A stretch of DNA of 64,000 nucleotides from Planctomycetota bacterium (GTDB lineage: Bacteria > Planctomycetota > UBA8742 > UBA2392). Within the stretch, counting starts at the first letter, position 1; each line of letters opens with the position of its first letter. Below are positions 25,895 to 34,405 of the stretch, piece after piece. The notes beneath the pieces are model-generated. The model did not search any database. It was not told the origin of the DNA and saw only the letters and a list, made by a program, of their open reading frames with translations. The position numbers were made by a program, and so were the translations under genes. The stretch spans positions 2,046,001 to 2,110,000 of the forward strand of contig JACKID010000001.1 of the NCBI GenBank assembly GCA_020638675.1, read 5' to 3'.

Positions 25895-26658
25895 GCGACT
25901 TCCTGGTGATCCCGGCCATCGAGCTGCGCGGTGGCATGGCCCTGCGCTACGAATCTGTCGGCATGGGCACGCGCGCCAACCGCGTTGAGCCGATCGGCTT
26001 CGCGCGCCAGTTCGTCGAAGCCGGCGCCAGGATGCTGCACGTCTACAATCTCGACGGCCCGTTCATCGTGAGCCAGGCCGAGCACTCCGGCAGCGTGCTC
26101 GCCGGCGCCGAACGCAACCTGACCGTGATGGGCGAGATGGCCAAGACACTCAACGTACCGATCCAGGTCAGCGGCGGTATCCGCGATTTCGAGAGCTTCA
26201 AGATGATCACGCGGCTTGGCATCCAGCGCGCCGCGATCGGCAGCTCGGCCATGCAGGATCCGTCGCTGGTCGCCGCCTGTGTTGCCGAAAATGCCGACGC
26301 CGCGGTTGTGTACATCGACGCCAAGGATGGCCGTCTTGTTTCGCAGGAGTGGATCAAGGACGCAAAGGCCAGCGTGGCCGACGTCGCCGCCAAGGTTCGC
26401 GAAGCGGGCGTAAAGCATTTCATCTACCAGGACGTAGCGGCCGACGCGGCCGGCAACGGGCCTCGGGCAGCCGATGCCGCGCAGGTCGGTGCTGACGTTA
26501 TTGTCACCGGCGGCGTCCAGACGCTCGACCACATCAAGGCCGCGGCCTCGGTCAGCGGCGTAAGCGGTGTGCTTGTCGGCAAGCCGCTGATGCAGGGGGA
26601 GTTCACCCTGCAGCAGGCCGAAGAATACGCCAAGGCCGGATTCGCGGCGCGAAGCTGA
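25891..26658 (+). CDS. HisA/HisF-family paralog with altered active site
   Basis: 255 residues, clearly a HisA-type barrel (IPAIELRGG, VSGGIRDFES, TGGVQTLDH) placed between hisA and hisF. The phosphate-binding loops and the barrel-centre Asp143 (YIDAKDG) are kept, but the position of catalytic Asp11 is Glu11, the Thr of TDIARDG is Gln180, and the Arg is Ala184 (FIYQDVAADAAG). It therefore either uses a different substrate or acts as a partner or regulator without normal isomerase activity. It is not degraded: full length, in frame and coupled to hisA by a 4-base overlap. Confidence 0.8.
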   Translation: MSDFLVIPAIELRGGMALRYESVGMGTRANRVEPIGFARQFVEAGARMLHVYNLDGPFIVSQAEHSGSVLAGAERNLTVMGEMAKTLNVPIQVSGGIRDFESFKMITRLGIQRAAIGSSAMQDPSLVAACVAENADAAVVYIDAKDGRLVSQEWIKDAKASVADVAAKVREAGVKHFIYQDVAADAAGNGPRAADAAQVGADVIVTGGVQTLDHIKAAASVSGVSGVLVGKPLMQGEFTLQQAEEYAKAGFAARS

Positions 26659-26660
26659 TC

Positions 26661-27431
26661 ATGCTTGCAAAACGACTCATCGTGTGCCTCGACGTGAAAG
26701 ACGGCCGCGTCGTGAAGGGCGTGAATTTCGTGGGGCTGCGTGACGCAGGCGACCCAGTTGAGTGCGCGGTGCGCTACGACCGCGAAGAGGCCGACGAGCT
26801 GGTCTTTCTGGACATCACGGCCAGCAGCGACGAGCGCGACACGACCGTCGAGCTGGCCCGCCGCTGCGCGCTTGAGCTGAGCATTCCCTTCACCATCGGC
26901 GGCGGCGTTCGCAGCGTGGACGATTTCGAAAGGCTCCTGCGCGCCGGGGCGGACAAAGTGGCGATCAACAGCGCCGCCGTGAAGAACCCCGAATTGATCC
27001 GCCAGTGCTCGGAGCGCTTCGGCAAGCAGGCAGTTGTGCTCGCCGTGGATGCGCGTCGGACCGGCCAGGGCTGGCACGTTTACGTGAAAGGTGGACGAGA
27101 GGACACCGGGATGGACGCGCTGGAGTGGATTCGGCAAGGGGTCGCTCTCGGCGCCGGCGAGATCCTGCTGACCAGCATGGACCGCGACGGCACAGGCAAA
27201 GGCTTTGACCTTGATCTCACCCGATCCGCGGCCGAAGCGGTGGCCGTGCCGGTGATCGCTTCCGGCGGCGTTGGTACACTGGAACATCTGGCCGAAGGCC
27301 TGCAAGCCGGGGCGGCTGCGGTGCTCGCGGCCGGGATATTCCATTTCGGGCAGCACAGCGTCGCGGAAGCCAAGCAGTTTCTGCGGGAGAGACACATCGC
27401 CGTGCGCCCGCCGGAGGCTATGCCCGCATGA
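26661..27431 (+). CDS. hisF: Imidazole glycerol phosphate synthase, cyclase subunit
   Basis: 256 residues with catalytic Asp residues in IVCLDVKDGRVVKG and AVDARRTG, the segment TSMDRDGTGKGFDLDL and phosphate motifs GGGVRSVDD and ASGGVGTLEH. Together with HisH it makes imidazole glycerol phosphate and AICAR. It starts 2 bases after the HisA paralog and overlaps the hisIE-HD gene by 4 bases. Confidence 0.96.
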   Translation: MLAKRLIVCLDVKDGRVVKGVNFVGLRDAGDPVECAVRYDREEADELVFLDITASSDERDTTVELARRCALELSIPFTIGGGVRSVDDFERLLRAGADKVAINSAAVKNPELIRQCSERFGKQAVVLAVDARRTGQGWHVYVKGGREDTGMDALEWIRQGVALGAGEILLTSMDRDGTGKGFDLDLTRSAAEAVAVPVIASGGVGTLEHLAEGLQAGAAAVLAAGIFHFGQHSVAEAKQFLRERHIAVRPPEAMPA

Positions 27432-28738
27432 GCGACATTACCGAACAGGCGCCGGTCAGCGGACTGAAGTTCGACAGCAACGGGTTGCTGCCGTGCATCA
27501 TGCAGGACGCCCGCAGCGGTGAAGTGCTGACGCTGGCGTGGATGAATCTGGAGGCCTTCAAGCACACGCTCGAGACCGGGCTGGTGACGTTCTATTCGCG
27601 CAGCCGCAAACAGCTTTGGACCAAAGGCGAAACCAGCGGCAACATCATGCGCGTGGCCGAGCTGAAGCTCGACTGCGATGGTGACGCACTGGTCGCCCGC
27701 GTGCTGCCGGAAGGTCCGGCATGCCACACCGGCGAAGGCGACTGCTTCTTCCAGACCGTGTTCAAGAACAAGGCGGTGCTCAGCGAAGTCGAGGGAGCGC
27801 CCGCACGGACAGACGGCTGGGGCGCGCGCCTGGGTACACTGATGGATGACGTGCGCACGCTGCTGCAAGAGCGCAAGGCAACGCTGCCCGAAGGCAGCTA
27901 CAGCACGTACCTGTTCACCAAGGGTCTCGACAAGATTCTCAAGAAACTCGGTGAAGAGGCCACCGAGACAATCGTCGCCGCCAAGGGAAGCGACCGCAGT
28001 GAGCTGATTGGCGAGATGTGTGACCTCGTGTTCCACCTAATGGTGCTGATGGTGGAAAAGGAAGTCAGCTTCGAAGACATCCGGCGCGTCATGCAGAAGC
28101 GCCACCGCAGCGACGAGGCCAAGGCTTCCCCGGACACTGAGTTGAAGGTCAGTCGCCCGGTTGAGTGCGAGCCGCTTGAGAAGCGCCTGCTTCAGCAGCT
28201 CGATCCCAGCCTTCACCGTGACGTGACGCGCGCGCTGGAAGTCATGTACCGCGCGCACAAGGGTCAGCTGCGCGACGGGGGACTGCCCTACGCGACCCAC
28301 CCGCTGGAGGTTGCACTGGTGGCCGTCGAGGACGTCAAGCTTCGCGAGCGCGACGAGATCATCACGGCGCTGCTGCACGACGTGCTCGAAGACGACATGG
28401 AAACCACGCCGGCCGAGTTGACCGACAAGTTCGGCGAAAAGGTTTCGGCCGGGGTCGTGCTGCTGACCAAGATGTACAAGCGCGACGGCTCACCCAAAGA
28501 GCTGGGGCTGCAGCGCTACTATCAGGGCCTGCGCACGGCGCCTGGCTGGGTGCGCGCGATCAAGATGTGCGACCGTGTGCACAACCTGCGGTGCCTGCCG
28601 GACTCCGGCCGCAGTGCCGAAGAGATCGCCCACTATGTGAAGGAATCACGGGCGCACCTGCTGCCCCTTGCGGCCAGCACGACGGACCAGCGGCTGCTGC
28701 GCGCCGGCGACCTGCTGTTGAAGGAACTCTACAAGTAG
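27428..28738 (+). CDS. hisIE: HisI-HisE fused to a RelA/SpoT/Mesh1-type HD hydrolase domain
   Basis: One uninterrupted frame of 436 residues with three domains. HisI, about 12-115: Asp82-Cys83-Asp84, Cys99 and Cys106 supply metal and zinc ligands (LDCDGDAL, GPACHTGEGDCF). HisE, about 132-226: WGARLGTLM, LGEEATETIVA, EMCDLVFHLMVLM. HD domain, about 250-436: His277 (AHKGQLRDGG), His291 (YATHPLEVA), His317-Asp318 with Glu321-Asp322 (LLHDVLEDD) and Asp382 with Asn386 (CDRVHNL), the set expected for a (p)ppGpp hydrolase of the SpoT/Mesh1 type. HisIE proteins are normally about 200 residues, so the HD part is an addition. A REP-like repeat sits in the HisI-HisE linker. It is the last gene of the operon and ends one base from the convergent RND gene. 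Confidence 0.92.
   Translation: MSDITEQAPVSGLKFDSNGLLPCIMQDARSGEVLTLAWMNLEAFKHTLETGLVTFYSRSRKQLWTKGETSGNIMRVAELKLDCDGDALVARVLPEGPACHTGEGDCFFQTVFKNKAVLSEVEGAPARTDGWGARLGTLMDDVRTLLQERKATLPEGSYSTYLFTKGLDKILKKLGEEATETIVAAKGSDRSELIGEMCDLVFHLMVLMVEKEVSFEDIRRVMQKRHRSDEAKASPDTELKVSRPVECEPLEKRLLQQLDPSLHRDVTRALEVMYRAHKGQLRDGGLPYATHPLEVALVAVEDVKLRERDEIITALLHDVLEDDMETTPAELTDKFGEKVSAGVVLLTKMYKRDGSPKELGLQRYYQGLRTAPGWVRAIKMCDRVHNLRCLPDSGRSAEEIAHYVKESRAHLLPLAASTTDQRLLRAGDLLLKELYK
27775..27799 (+). repeat. REP-like short repeat inside hisIE
   Basis: The stretch around 27775-27799 contains CTCAGCGAAGTCGAGG, a close variant of a dispersed palindromic repeat seen in many genomes, here read in frame as LSEVEG in the linker between HisI and HisE. 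A second member of the same repeat family, in the other orientation, lies at 61309-61332. Confidence 0.5.
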
Positions 28739-28739
28739 G

Positions 28740-31700
28740 TCACACGCGGGAGTCGTGCAGGTCGCTGTCGGCTTCCGGCAGCTTTTCAGGCGCCTCGGAC
28801 TGCTTCGACCTGCCGCGCTTGAACCAGCCAAGCAAGTCATCCAGCAGCACATAGAACGCAGGCACCACGAGCAGACTCAACGCCGTCGCGACACCCATGC
28901 CGCCAAGCACACCGATTGCCATCGGCCGTCGAATCTCGCCACCCGGCCCAAGCGCCATTGCCGCCGGCAACGCCGCCATCATGGTGGCCACGCTGGTCAT
29001 CAGGATCGGGCGCAAACGAATCGGCCCGGCCTTCTGCATTGCTTCGCGCGTCGACAGCCCCTTCAGGCGCAACTGGTTGGCGTAGTCGACGAGGATGATC
29101 GAGTTCTTCTTGGCGATGCCGATCAGCAGCAACAGCCCGATCATGCTGAAAATGTTCAACGTCTGACCTGTCGAGATAAGCGCCAGGGTCGCACCCGCAA
29201 CGGTAATCGGCACGATGGTCAGCACGGTCACCGGGTGCCAGAAACTGTTGAACTGCGCGGCCAGCACCATGTAGGCCACGAGAATGCCCATCAGCATCGC
29301 GAAGATCAGGCTCTGGATCGCGTTGTTGTAGTCCGCGGCGGCGCCGCTCATGACGACGCGATAGCCCTCGGGCAACTTGGCGCCGAGTTCTTTGCCTTTC
29401 TGAAGCGCCTCGTCCTGTGTATGGCCCGCGCCGGGGTTGCCCATGATGGTGATCGAGCGTTCGCGGCCTTCGCGATTGATGCTCTGGAGTACGGGGCGTT
29501 CTTCATGCCTTACCAGCAGCGAAAGCGGTACAAGCTTGCCGTTGCTGCTGCGCACCTGCAGTCGCTCGATGTCGGCGGGGCTCTGGCGCTGCTCCTTCAA
29601 CAGTCGCAGTCGTACATCCAGGCGACGCCCGGAGTCGGAGAACTTGCCCACACGAACGCCGCCGATCAGTGCGTTCAACGTAACGGCCACGTCCTGCACC
29701 GGCACACCAAGATCGGCCGCGCGATCGCGGTCCGGCGTGATGCGCAGCTCGGGCATGCCGACCTGGTAGTTGGTGTCCACGTCGGTCGCATAGCCGCTGT
29801 CCTCAAGCTCCTGGGCGAGCTGCTGCGACAACTCACCGAGTTTCTCGAAGTCGGGGCCGCGCACGGAGAACTCGATCGGGTAGCCGCGCCGCGCGGCAAA
29901 GCCGCTCTGCGACAGGTCCTGCACGCGGGCCTTCACGCCCGGAATCGAGTTGATCGCCTTGCCCAGCTCCGCGCCGATTTCGTTCTGCGTCATGTCGCGC
30001 TCATCGGGCGGCACGAGCGTCACGAACATGCGGCCCTCGTTGACGTTGCCACCGCTGAAACCGCCCACGATGGCGAATGCGCGCTTCACGTACTTGTGGT
30101 TGTTGACGATCTCTTCGGCCTTCTTGAACAGGTCGTCACTCTCTTCCATGTTGCTGCCGACGGCCGACTTCAGTGAAACCATCAGGCGGCTCTGGTCCTG
30201 GCTGGGCACAAACTCCTGCGGCATCACAAACATCAGCCACATCGCCCCGGCGAAAACACCACCGGCGACCAGCAGCACGAAAGCCGGGAAACGCACGGTG
30301 GGCTTCAGCGCGCGGTCGTACAGGCCCTTGAGCCCGTCGAAAGCCTTGTCCGCCAGCTTGCCCATGCCCTTGCGTTCCAGCTTGCCGGTGTCGCGCAGAA
30401 GTTGCGCACAGCGCGCCGGGGCAAGGGTGACCGCTTCGATGTAGCTGAACATCACCGCAAGGCTGAGCGTAACGCCGAATTGCAGGAAGAACCGCCCGAT
30501 CACGCCGTCCATGAAAATGACCGGCACAAAGATGGCGATCACGGCCACCGTCGCGGCCAGCGCCGCGAACGCAATTTCTGTCGTACCGCCGATGGAGGCT
30601 TTCAGTCGGTCCGCGCCCTCTTCGCTGTGACGGAAAATGTTCTCCATCACCATGATTGCGTCATCGACCACGATGCCGACCGCCAGTGCCAGCGCCAGCA
30701 GCGTGAACGTATTGAGGGTAAACCCGAGGAAGTAGATCACGGCAATTGTGCCGAGCAGCGACATCGGGATTGCCAGGATGACGTTGAGCGTGCTGCTAAG
30801 CGATCCAAGGAATATCCAGCAGACCAGCGCGGTGAGCAGCACGGCGAGAATCAGTTCGAATTCGATCTCGTGAACGGATTCCTCGACGAACTTCGTCGAG
30901 TCAAAGTTGATGCCAAGCTCCATGTCTTCGGGCAGCCCGGCGCGAATATCCTCCAGCTCGGCGCGCACGGCTTGCGCAACGGCGACGGCGTTGGCACCGC
31001 GCTGCTTGCGGATGCCCAGGCCCTGCGCGGGTACGCCGTTCACACGCGACATGCGGCGCTCGTCCTCGAAGCCGTCTTCGACCAGCGCGACCTCGTGCAT
31101 GTACGTGGGGACACCGTCCACTTCACGAATCACGAGGTTGCGCAACTGGTCAAGATGCAGTGCCTCGCCCATTACCCGAACGTTCACTTCACGCCCGACG
31201 GTTTCCATGCGCCCGGCGGGCAGCTCAACGTGCTCGCGGCGCAGGGCATTCGTGATATCCGCAACGGTAAGACCCTTGCCCGCCAGCTTGTCGGCATCCA
31301 CCCAGATGCGCACGTTGCGCTCAAGGTAGCCGCCGAGAGTTACTTCGCCGACGCCCTCGATTGTCTGCAGCCGCTCCATCACGCGATAGCGCACCGTGTC
31401 AGCCAGCTTCTGGCGCGAATACGGCCCGCTCAGGCTGATGTACATGATAGGGCGATCTTCCGGGTTGGTCTTGCGCACTACCGGCGGGTCGATGTCTTCC
31501 GGCAGGCGCCGCTGGGCCTGGGCGATCACCGCCTGCACTTCCTGCACGGCGAGGTCGATGTCGCGGTCGATCTGGAACTCAATCGTAACCTGCCCGCGCC
31601 CCTGTTCGGATTCGCTGGTGATGTTCTGGACGCCCTCGACCTGCACGAGAGCCTCTTCGAGGATCTCGACCACGTCCTGCTCAACGGCTTCCGGTGCGGC

Positions 31701-31859
31701 ATTTTCCCAATCGACGCTGATGCTTACATTCGGGTAGTCAACGTCCGGGAACTGGCTGATTCCGATTCGCATGGCCGCCACGACGCCAAAGACGATGGTC
31801 GCGCCCATGATCATCCAGGCGAGCACCGGTTTGCGAACGCAGAGCTCGGTCAGCTTCAT
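28740..31859 (-). CDS. RND efflux pump inner-membrane transporter (HAE1/AcrB-like)
   Basis: 1039 residues, the AcrB length and architecture: 12 membrane helices in two repeats, each with a large periplasmic loop after helix 1 or 7. The proton-relay Asp pair lies in helix 4 (AVGIVVDDAIMVMEN), the partner Lys in helix 10 (GIAKKNSIILVDYA), and the start MKLTELCVRKPVLAWMI is typical. It exports hydrophobic or amphiphilic compounds using the proton gradient. It overlaps its adaptor gene upstream by 4 bases; no outer-membrane TolC-type factor is adjacent. An Asp/Glu-rich tail follows the last helix. Confidence 0.95.
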   Translation of the reverse strand: MKLTELCVRKPVLAWMIMGATIVFGVVAAMRIGISQFPDVDYPNVSISVDWENAAPEAVEQDVVEILEEALVQVEGVQNITSESEQGRGQVTIEFQIDRDIDLAVQEVQAVIAQAQRRLPEDIDPPVVRKTNPEDRPIMYISLSGPYSRQKLADTVRYRVMERLQTIEGVGEVTLGGYLERNVRIWVDADKLAGKGLTVADITNALRREHVELPAGRMETVGREVNVRVMGEALHLDQLRNLVIREVDGVPTYMHEVALVEDGFEDERRMSRVNGVPAQGLGIRKQRGANAVAVAQAVRAELEDIRAGLPEDMELGINFDSTKFVEESVHEIEFELILAVLLTALVCWIFLGSLSSTLNVILAIPMSLLGTIAVIYFLGFTLNTFTLLALALAVGIVVDDAIMVMENIFRHSEEGADRLKASIGGTTEIAFAALAATVAVIAIFVPVIFMDGVIGRFFLQFGVTLSLAVMFSYIEAVTLAPARCAQLLRDTGKLERKGMGKLADKAFDGLKGLYDRALKPTVRFPAFVLLVAGGVFAGAMWLMFVMPQEFVPSQDQSRLMVSLKSAVGSNMEESDDLFKKAEEIVNNHKYVKRAFAIVGGFSGGNVNEGRMFVTLVPPDERDMTQNEIGAELGKAINSIPGVKARVQDLSQSGFAARRGYPIEFSVRGPDFEKLGELSQQLAQELEDSGYATDVDTNYQVGMPELRITPDRDRAADLGVPVQDVAVTLNALIGGVRVGKFSDSGRRLDVRLRLLKEQRQSPADIERLQVRSSNGKLVPLSLLVRHEERPVLQSINREGRERSITIMGNPGAGHTQDEALQKGKELGAKLPEGYRVVMSGAAADYNNAIQSLIFAMLMGILVAYMVLAAQFNSFWHPVTVLTIVPITVAGATLALISTGQTLNIFSMIGLLLLIGIAKKNSIILVDYANQLRLKGLSTREAMQKAGPIRLRPILMTSVATMMAALPAAMALGPGGEIRRPMAIGVLGGMGVATALSLLVVPAFYVLLDDLLGWFKRGRSKQSEAPEKLPEADSDLHDSRV

Positions 31860-32974
31860 GGCTTGGCTCCAGCGGGAGCACCTGCAGTGCTGTCCTTCTG
31901 GCCGGCAATCTTCACGGCCGCGCCATCGCGCAGCGCGTCTGCGCCGCGTACTACGACCACTTCACCGGGCTCGACACCGCTTCGTACTTCGATGCGCCCG
32001 TCCGGCGTGCGCAATCCGATTTCGATCACGCGTTCGTGGGCTTTGCCGTCTTTCACGACATATACGAGCATGCCCTTCTCACTGGCGCGCACGGCCGTTT
32101 CGGGCACGGTGGGGGCGTTGGGACTGGAGCCCACGGGAACTTTCACCAGTGCGAAACTTCCGGGAGTCAAGGTCGAGGCCGGCTCACCACTGACTTCTGC
32201 CGTCACGTTGACCATGCGGGTCGCGGGATCGGCGGACGCCCCGATGTGGATTATGGACGCGGTGTACTCGGCTTTCTCCCCGCTCACGCTAAAGCGCGCC
32301 TCCATGCCCTTGGCCATGGCGGACGCCGCCTCTTCGGGCACGGTGAACTTCAGCAGTAATGGATCGCGCCGGAGCAGGCGTGCGATCACCGTGCCGGGCT
32401 GGACCCACTGCCCGGTCTGCACGAGGCGCGACTGAATGATGCCCGCGATCGGTGATGTCGGGGTGGCGTTCTGCAGGTCAAGCTCAGCCTGTGAGAATTC
32501 GGCGGCGCGCTCGCGCTCATTCGCCTCCGCTACGGCGACCTTGGTGCGCCACGCCTCAATTTCCTCTTTTGAGAAGATGGAGCCCTTGGGGTCCTCGCGG
32601 CGCTTGAGGCCTTCCTGGGCCTCCTTCAGCTCCGCCTTCGCCCGGTCGTGGGCGGCCTGCGCGGCGTTGTATGAGTACTGAAAGCGTTTGGGTTCGATCT
32701 CGGCCAGAACGGTTTCGGGAGTAACGGCCTGGCCTTCGCGAAAGTTGATTTTCTCGACCACGCCCTGGACCTGCGCCGTGATCAGCACCTCTTCAAAGGC
32801 GTCAACCGAGCCGGTGGCGCTGACCACGTACTCGACCTTGCGGCCCTCAATCGTTTCAACACCGACGGGGAAGGCGCGTGCCTTTGGCGCACCCGAGCCG
32901 CCGTCGTCGTCGCCACCGCAGGCTGCCACCAGTGCCGCGAGGCACGCACAAGCCAAAATGGACACCAGCCTCAT
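31856..32974 (-). CDS. RND periplasmic adaptor (membrane-fusion) lipoprotein
   Basis: 372 residues from the ATG at 32974, chosen because it follows a GAGGGGA Shine-Dalgarno sequence and starts a proper lipoprotein signal (MRLVSILACACLAALVAAC); the longer frame would run into the tRNA gene. Order: lipobox, first beta-barrel/lipoyl half (VYVVSATGSV-like VEYVVSATGSVDAFEEV), alpha-hairpin about 100-165, second lipoyl half (TSPIAGIIQSRLVQTGQWVQ), beta-barrel and membrane-proximal domains. It links the RND transporter to an outer-membrane channel. Confidence 0.92.
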   Translation of the reverse strand: MRLVSILACACLAALVAACGGDDDGGSGAPKARAFPVGVETIEGRKVEYVVSATGSVDAFEEVLITAQVQGVVEKINFREGQAVTPETVLAEIEPKRFQYSYNAAQAAHDRAKAELKEAQEGLKRREDPKGSIFSKEEIEAWRTKVAVAEANERERAAEFSQAELDLQNATPTSPIAGIIQSRLVQTGQWVQPGTVIARLLRRDPLLLKFTVPEEAASAMAKGMEARFSVSGEKAEYTASIIHIGASADPATRMVNVTAEVSGEPASTLTPGSFALVKVPVGSSPNAPTVPETAVRASEKGMLVYVVKDGKAHERVIEIGLRTPDGRIEVRSGVEPGEVVVVRGADALRDGAAVKIAGQKDSTAGAPAGAKP

Positions 32975-33054
32975 GCGGCTTCCCCTCGGGTACATATCTC
33001 GCTTATACGCTGCGAGCCTTTGCAACAGACTCGATATCGCCGATATTCCAGCCG

Positions 33055-33082
33055 TTGTTCTGCGACGGCTTTGCGCTATCTT
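33055..33082 (+). promoter_or_regulatory. Promoter candidate for tRNA-Val
   Basis: TTGTTC at 33055-33060 and TATCTT at 33077-33082 are separated by 16 bases and end 9 bases before the tRNA, a sensible distance for a stable-RNA promoter. Confidence 0.45.
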
Positions 33083-33091
33083 TACGCCCGC

Positions 33092-33168
33092 GGACGTGTA
33101 GCTCAATTGGTTAGAGCATCTGCTTTACACGCAGAGGGTCGGGGGTTCGAGTCCCTCCACGTCCACCA
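33092..33168 (+). tRNA. tRNA-Val (UAC)
   Basis: A full cloverleaf can be drawn: acceptor GGACGTG/CACGTCC, D arm GCTC...GAGC, anticodon stem TCTGC/GCAGA with loop TTTACAC (anticodon TAC at 33126-33128), T arm with GGTTCGAGTCC, and an encoded CCA at 33166-33168. Anticodon UAC reads valine codons GUA/GUG. Confidence 0.97.
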
Positions 33169-33171
33169 ACG

Positions 33172-33206
33172 AATCGGCGGCCGCATGGCCGCCGATTTGT
33201 TGGTTT
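33172..33206 (+). terminator. Terminator after tRNA-Val
   Basis: A perfect 11-bp stem AATCGGCGGCC/GGCCGCCGATT with a GCAT loop is followed by TGTTGGTTT, starting 4 bases after the CCA end. Confidence 0.75.
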
Positions 33207-33225
33207 GCCGGCGATCCTGGCTGAT

Positions 33226-33492
33226 CTAGCCAAAGCGTTTCCTTGCACGTTCCCTGGCCTTGGCGGCCTCGTCTTCCCGGTTCTTTGGCTCGGCGTTGGT
33301 TTCCAGCGACTCGATCAGCCTGCGGGCAGCGTCCGCTACCTCAAGCACGCCCGCGTTGAATGCCTCTTCGTTTGCCTGGCTGGGTTTCGTAAAGCCGCTG
33401 ATTTTGCGCACGAACTGCAGCGCCGCGGCCTGGATCTCCGCCTCAGTGGCCGGCGGCTCGAAGTTGAACAGCGTTCGTATGTTCCTGCACAT
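33226..33492 (-). CDS. DUF2277 family protein
   Basis: 88 residues with the complete DUF2277 pattern: MCRNIRTLFNFEPPATEAEI at the start, FVRKISGFTKPSQANEEAF in the middle and a charged AAKARERARKRFG tail. The family is short, soluble and of unknown function. The gene is alone and faces away from the LRR protein gene; no partner is apparent. Confidence 0.88.
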   Translation of the reverse strand: MCRNIRTLFNFEPPATEAEIQAAALQFVRKISGFTKPSQANEEAFNAGVLEVADAARRLIESLETNAEPKNREDEAAKARERARKRFG

Positions 33493-33546
33493 GGATCACC
33501 TCCGGCTTGCTTATACATCGTCGCGACGAGTGGTATGGTCGCCTGC

Positions 33547-34398
33547 ATGACCGACAGCGATACAAAACCGCGGCGCATGCGTACCGTCCGGGACAAGCTG
33601 CTGCTCGTCGCGCTGGCCGTGCTGATTGTCGCCCCGTTCGCCGTCTATTTCGCCGTCTCCGGCGATTCGAAAGACGTCTGCGAGTCGGCCGAGGACCTCA
33701 GGAAAATGGCCGACGACGAGCCGCTGGTGGTCACCCGCGCACTAAAGGACGACGACCTGGCAGAGCTCGACCGCTTCACAAACCTGCAGGATCTGCAGCT
33801 GCACTACAGCGACATCACGGACGCCGGCGTGCCGCACATCGCCCGACATTCGGAGATGAAGCGGCTGGTGCTACACGCGACCAAGCTTACGGACACGGGC
33901 GCACGCCGGCTTGCCGGCCTCACCGGGCTGGAAGAGCTGGTGTTGATCGGGTGCATTGGCGTGACGTCAGACGGGCTGAAGTTCCTGCCTGACATGCCCA
34001 AACTGAAACAACTGGTTCTGCACCAGTTACCGGAAGTCGACGACGGAATCGGCGAAACCGTAGCCCAGTGTCATGCGCTCGAAAGCCTTGAATTCGAGGT
34101 GATGCGCGGAATCACCAACAAAACCGTGTTCGCGATCGCGAGTCTGACGCAACTGAGGGTGCTGGTGCTCGACCTTTGCCCAAACGTTACGGACGAGGCA
34201 ATCGTTGCCGTAGCCGCGATGGAGGGGCTGGAAACGCTGTCGCTCGAGGGCGCGGACGAAATGACCGACGCCTCCCTGCCCGGGCTGCAGCGCCTGAAGA
34301 AGCTGAAGAAACTGAACCTGCCCGTCAGGGCGAAGCTTTCGAAAGCGGCCATCGACAACCTGAAGGCCGCTCTGCCCGACTGCCAATTCAACCGCTGA
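33547..34398 (+). CDS. Leucine-rich-repeat protein with N-terminal membrane anchor
   Basis: 283 residues from the ATG at 33547. A short basic N terminus precedes one membrane helix (about 15-38, KLLLVALAVLIVAPFAVYFA). The rest is about eight LRRs of the 24-25-residue cysteine/RI-like type (LQDLQLHYSDITDAGVPHIA, LRVLVLDLCPNVTDEAIVAV) ending in LKAALPDCQF. Planctomycetota have many such proteins with the ALPxC ending. It probably sits on the outer face of the cytoplasmic membrane as a protein-interaction module; the ligand is unknown. Confidence 0.8.
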   Translation: MTDSDTKPRRMRTVRDKLLLVALAVLIVAPFAVYFAVSGDSKDVCESAEDLRKMADDEPLVVTRALKDDDLAELDRFTNLQDLQLHYSDITDAGVPHIARHSEMKRLVLHATKLTDTGARRLAGLTGLEELVLIGCIGVTSDGLKFLPDMPKLKQLVLHQLPEVDDGIGETVAQCHALESLEFEVMRGITNKTVFAIASLTQLRVLVLDLCPNVTDEAIVAVAAMEGLETLSLEGADEMTDASLPGLQRLKKLKKLNLPVRAKLSKAAIDNLKAALPDCQFNR

Positions 34399-34405
34399 GG
34401 AAACC

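Noticed and set aside
30402..32435. A 677-codon open frame antisense to the RND pump gene
   Set aside because: It is a shadow frame of a GC-rich gene: no domains, His/Arg/Gln-rich composition, and the minus strand encodes a perfect AcrB-type protein.
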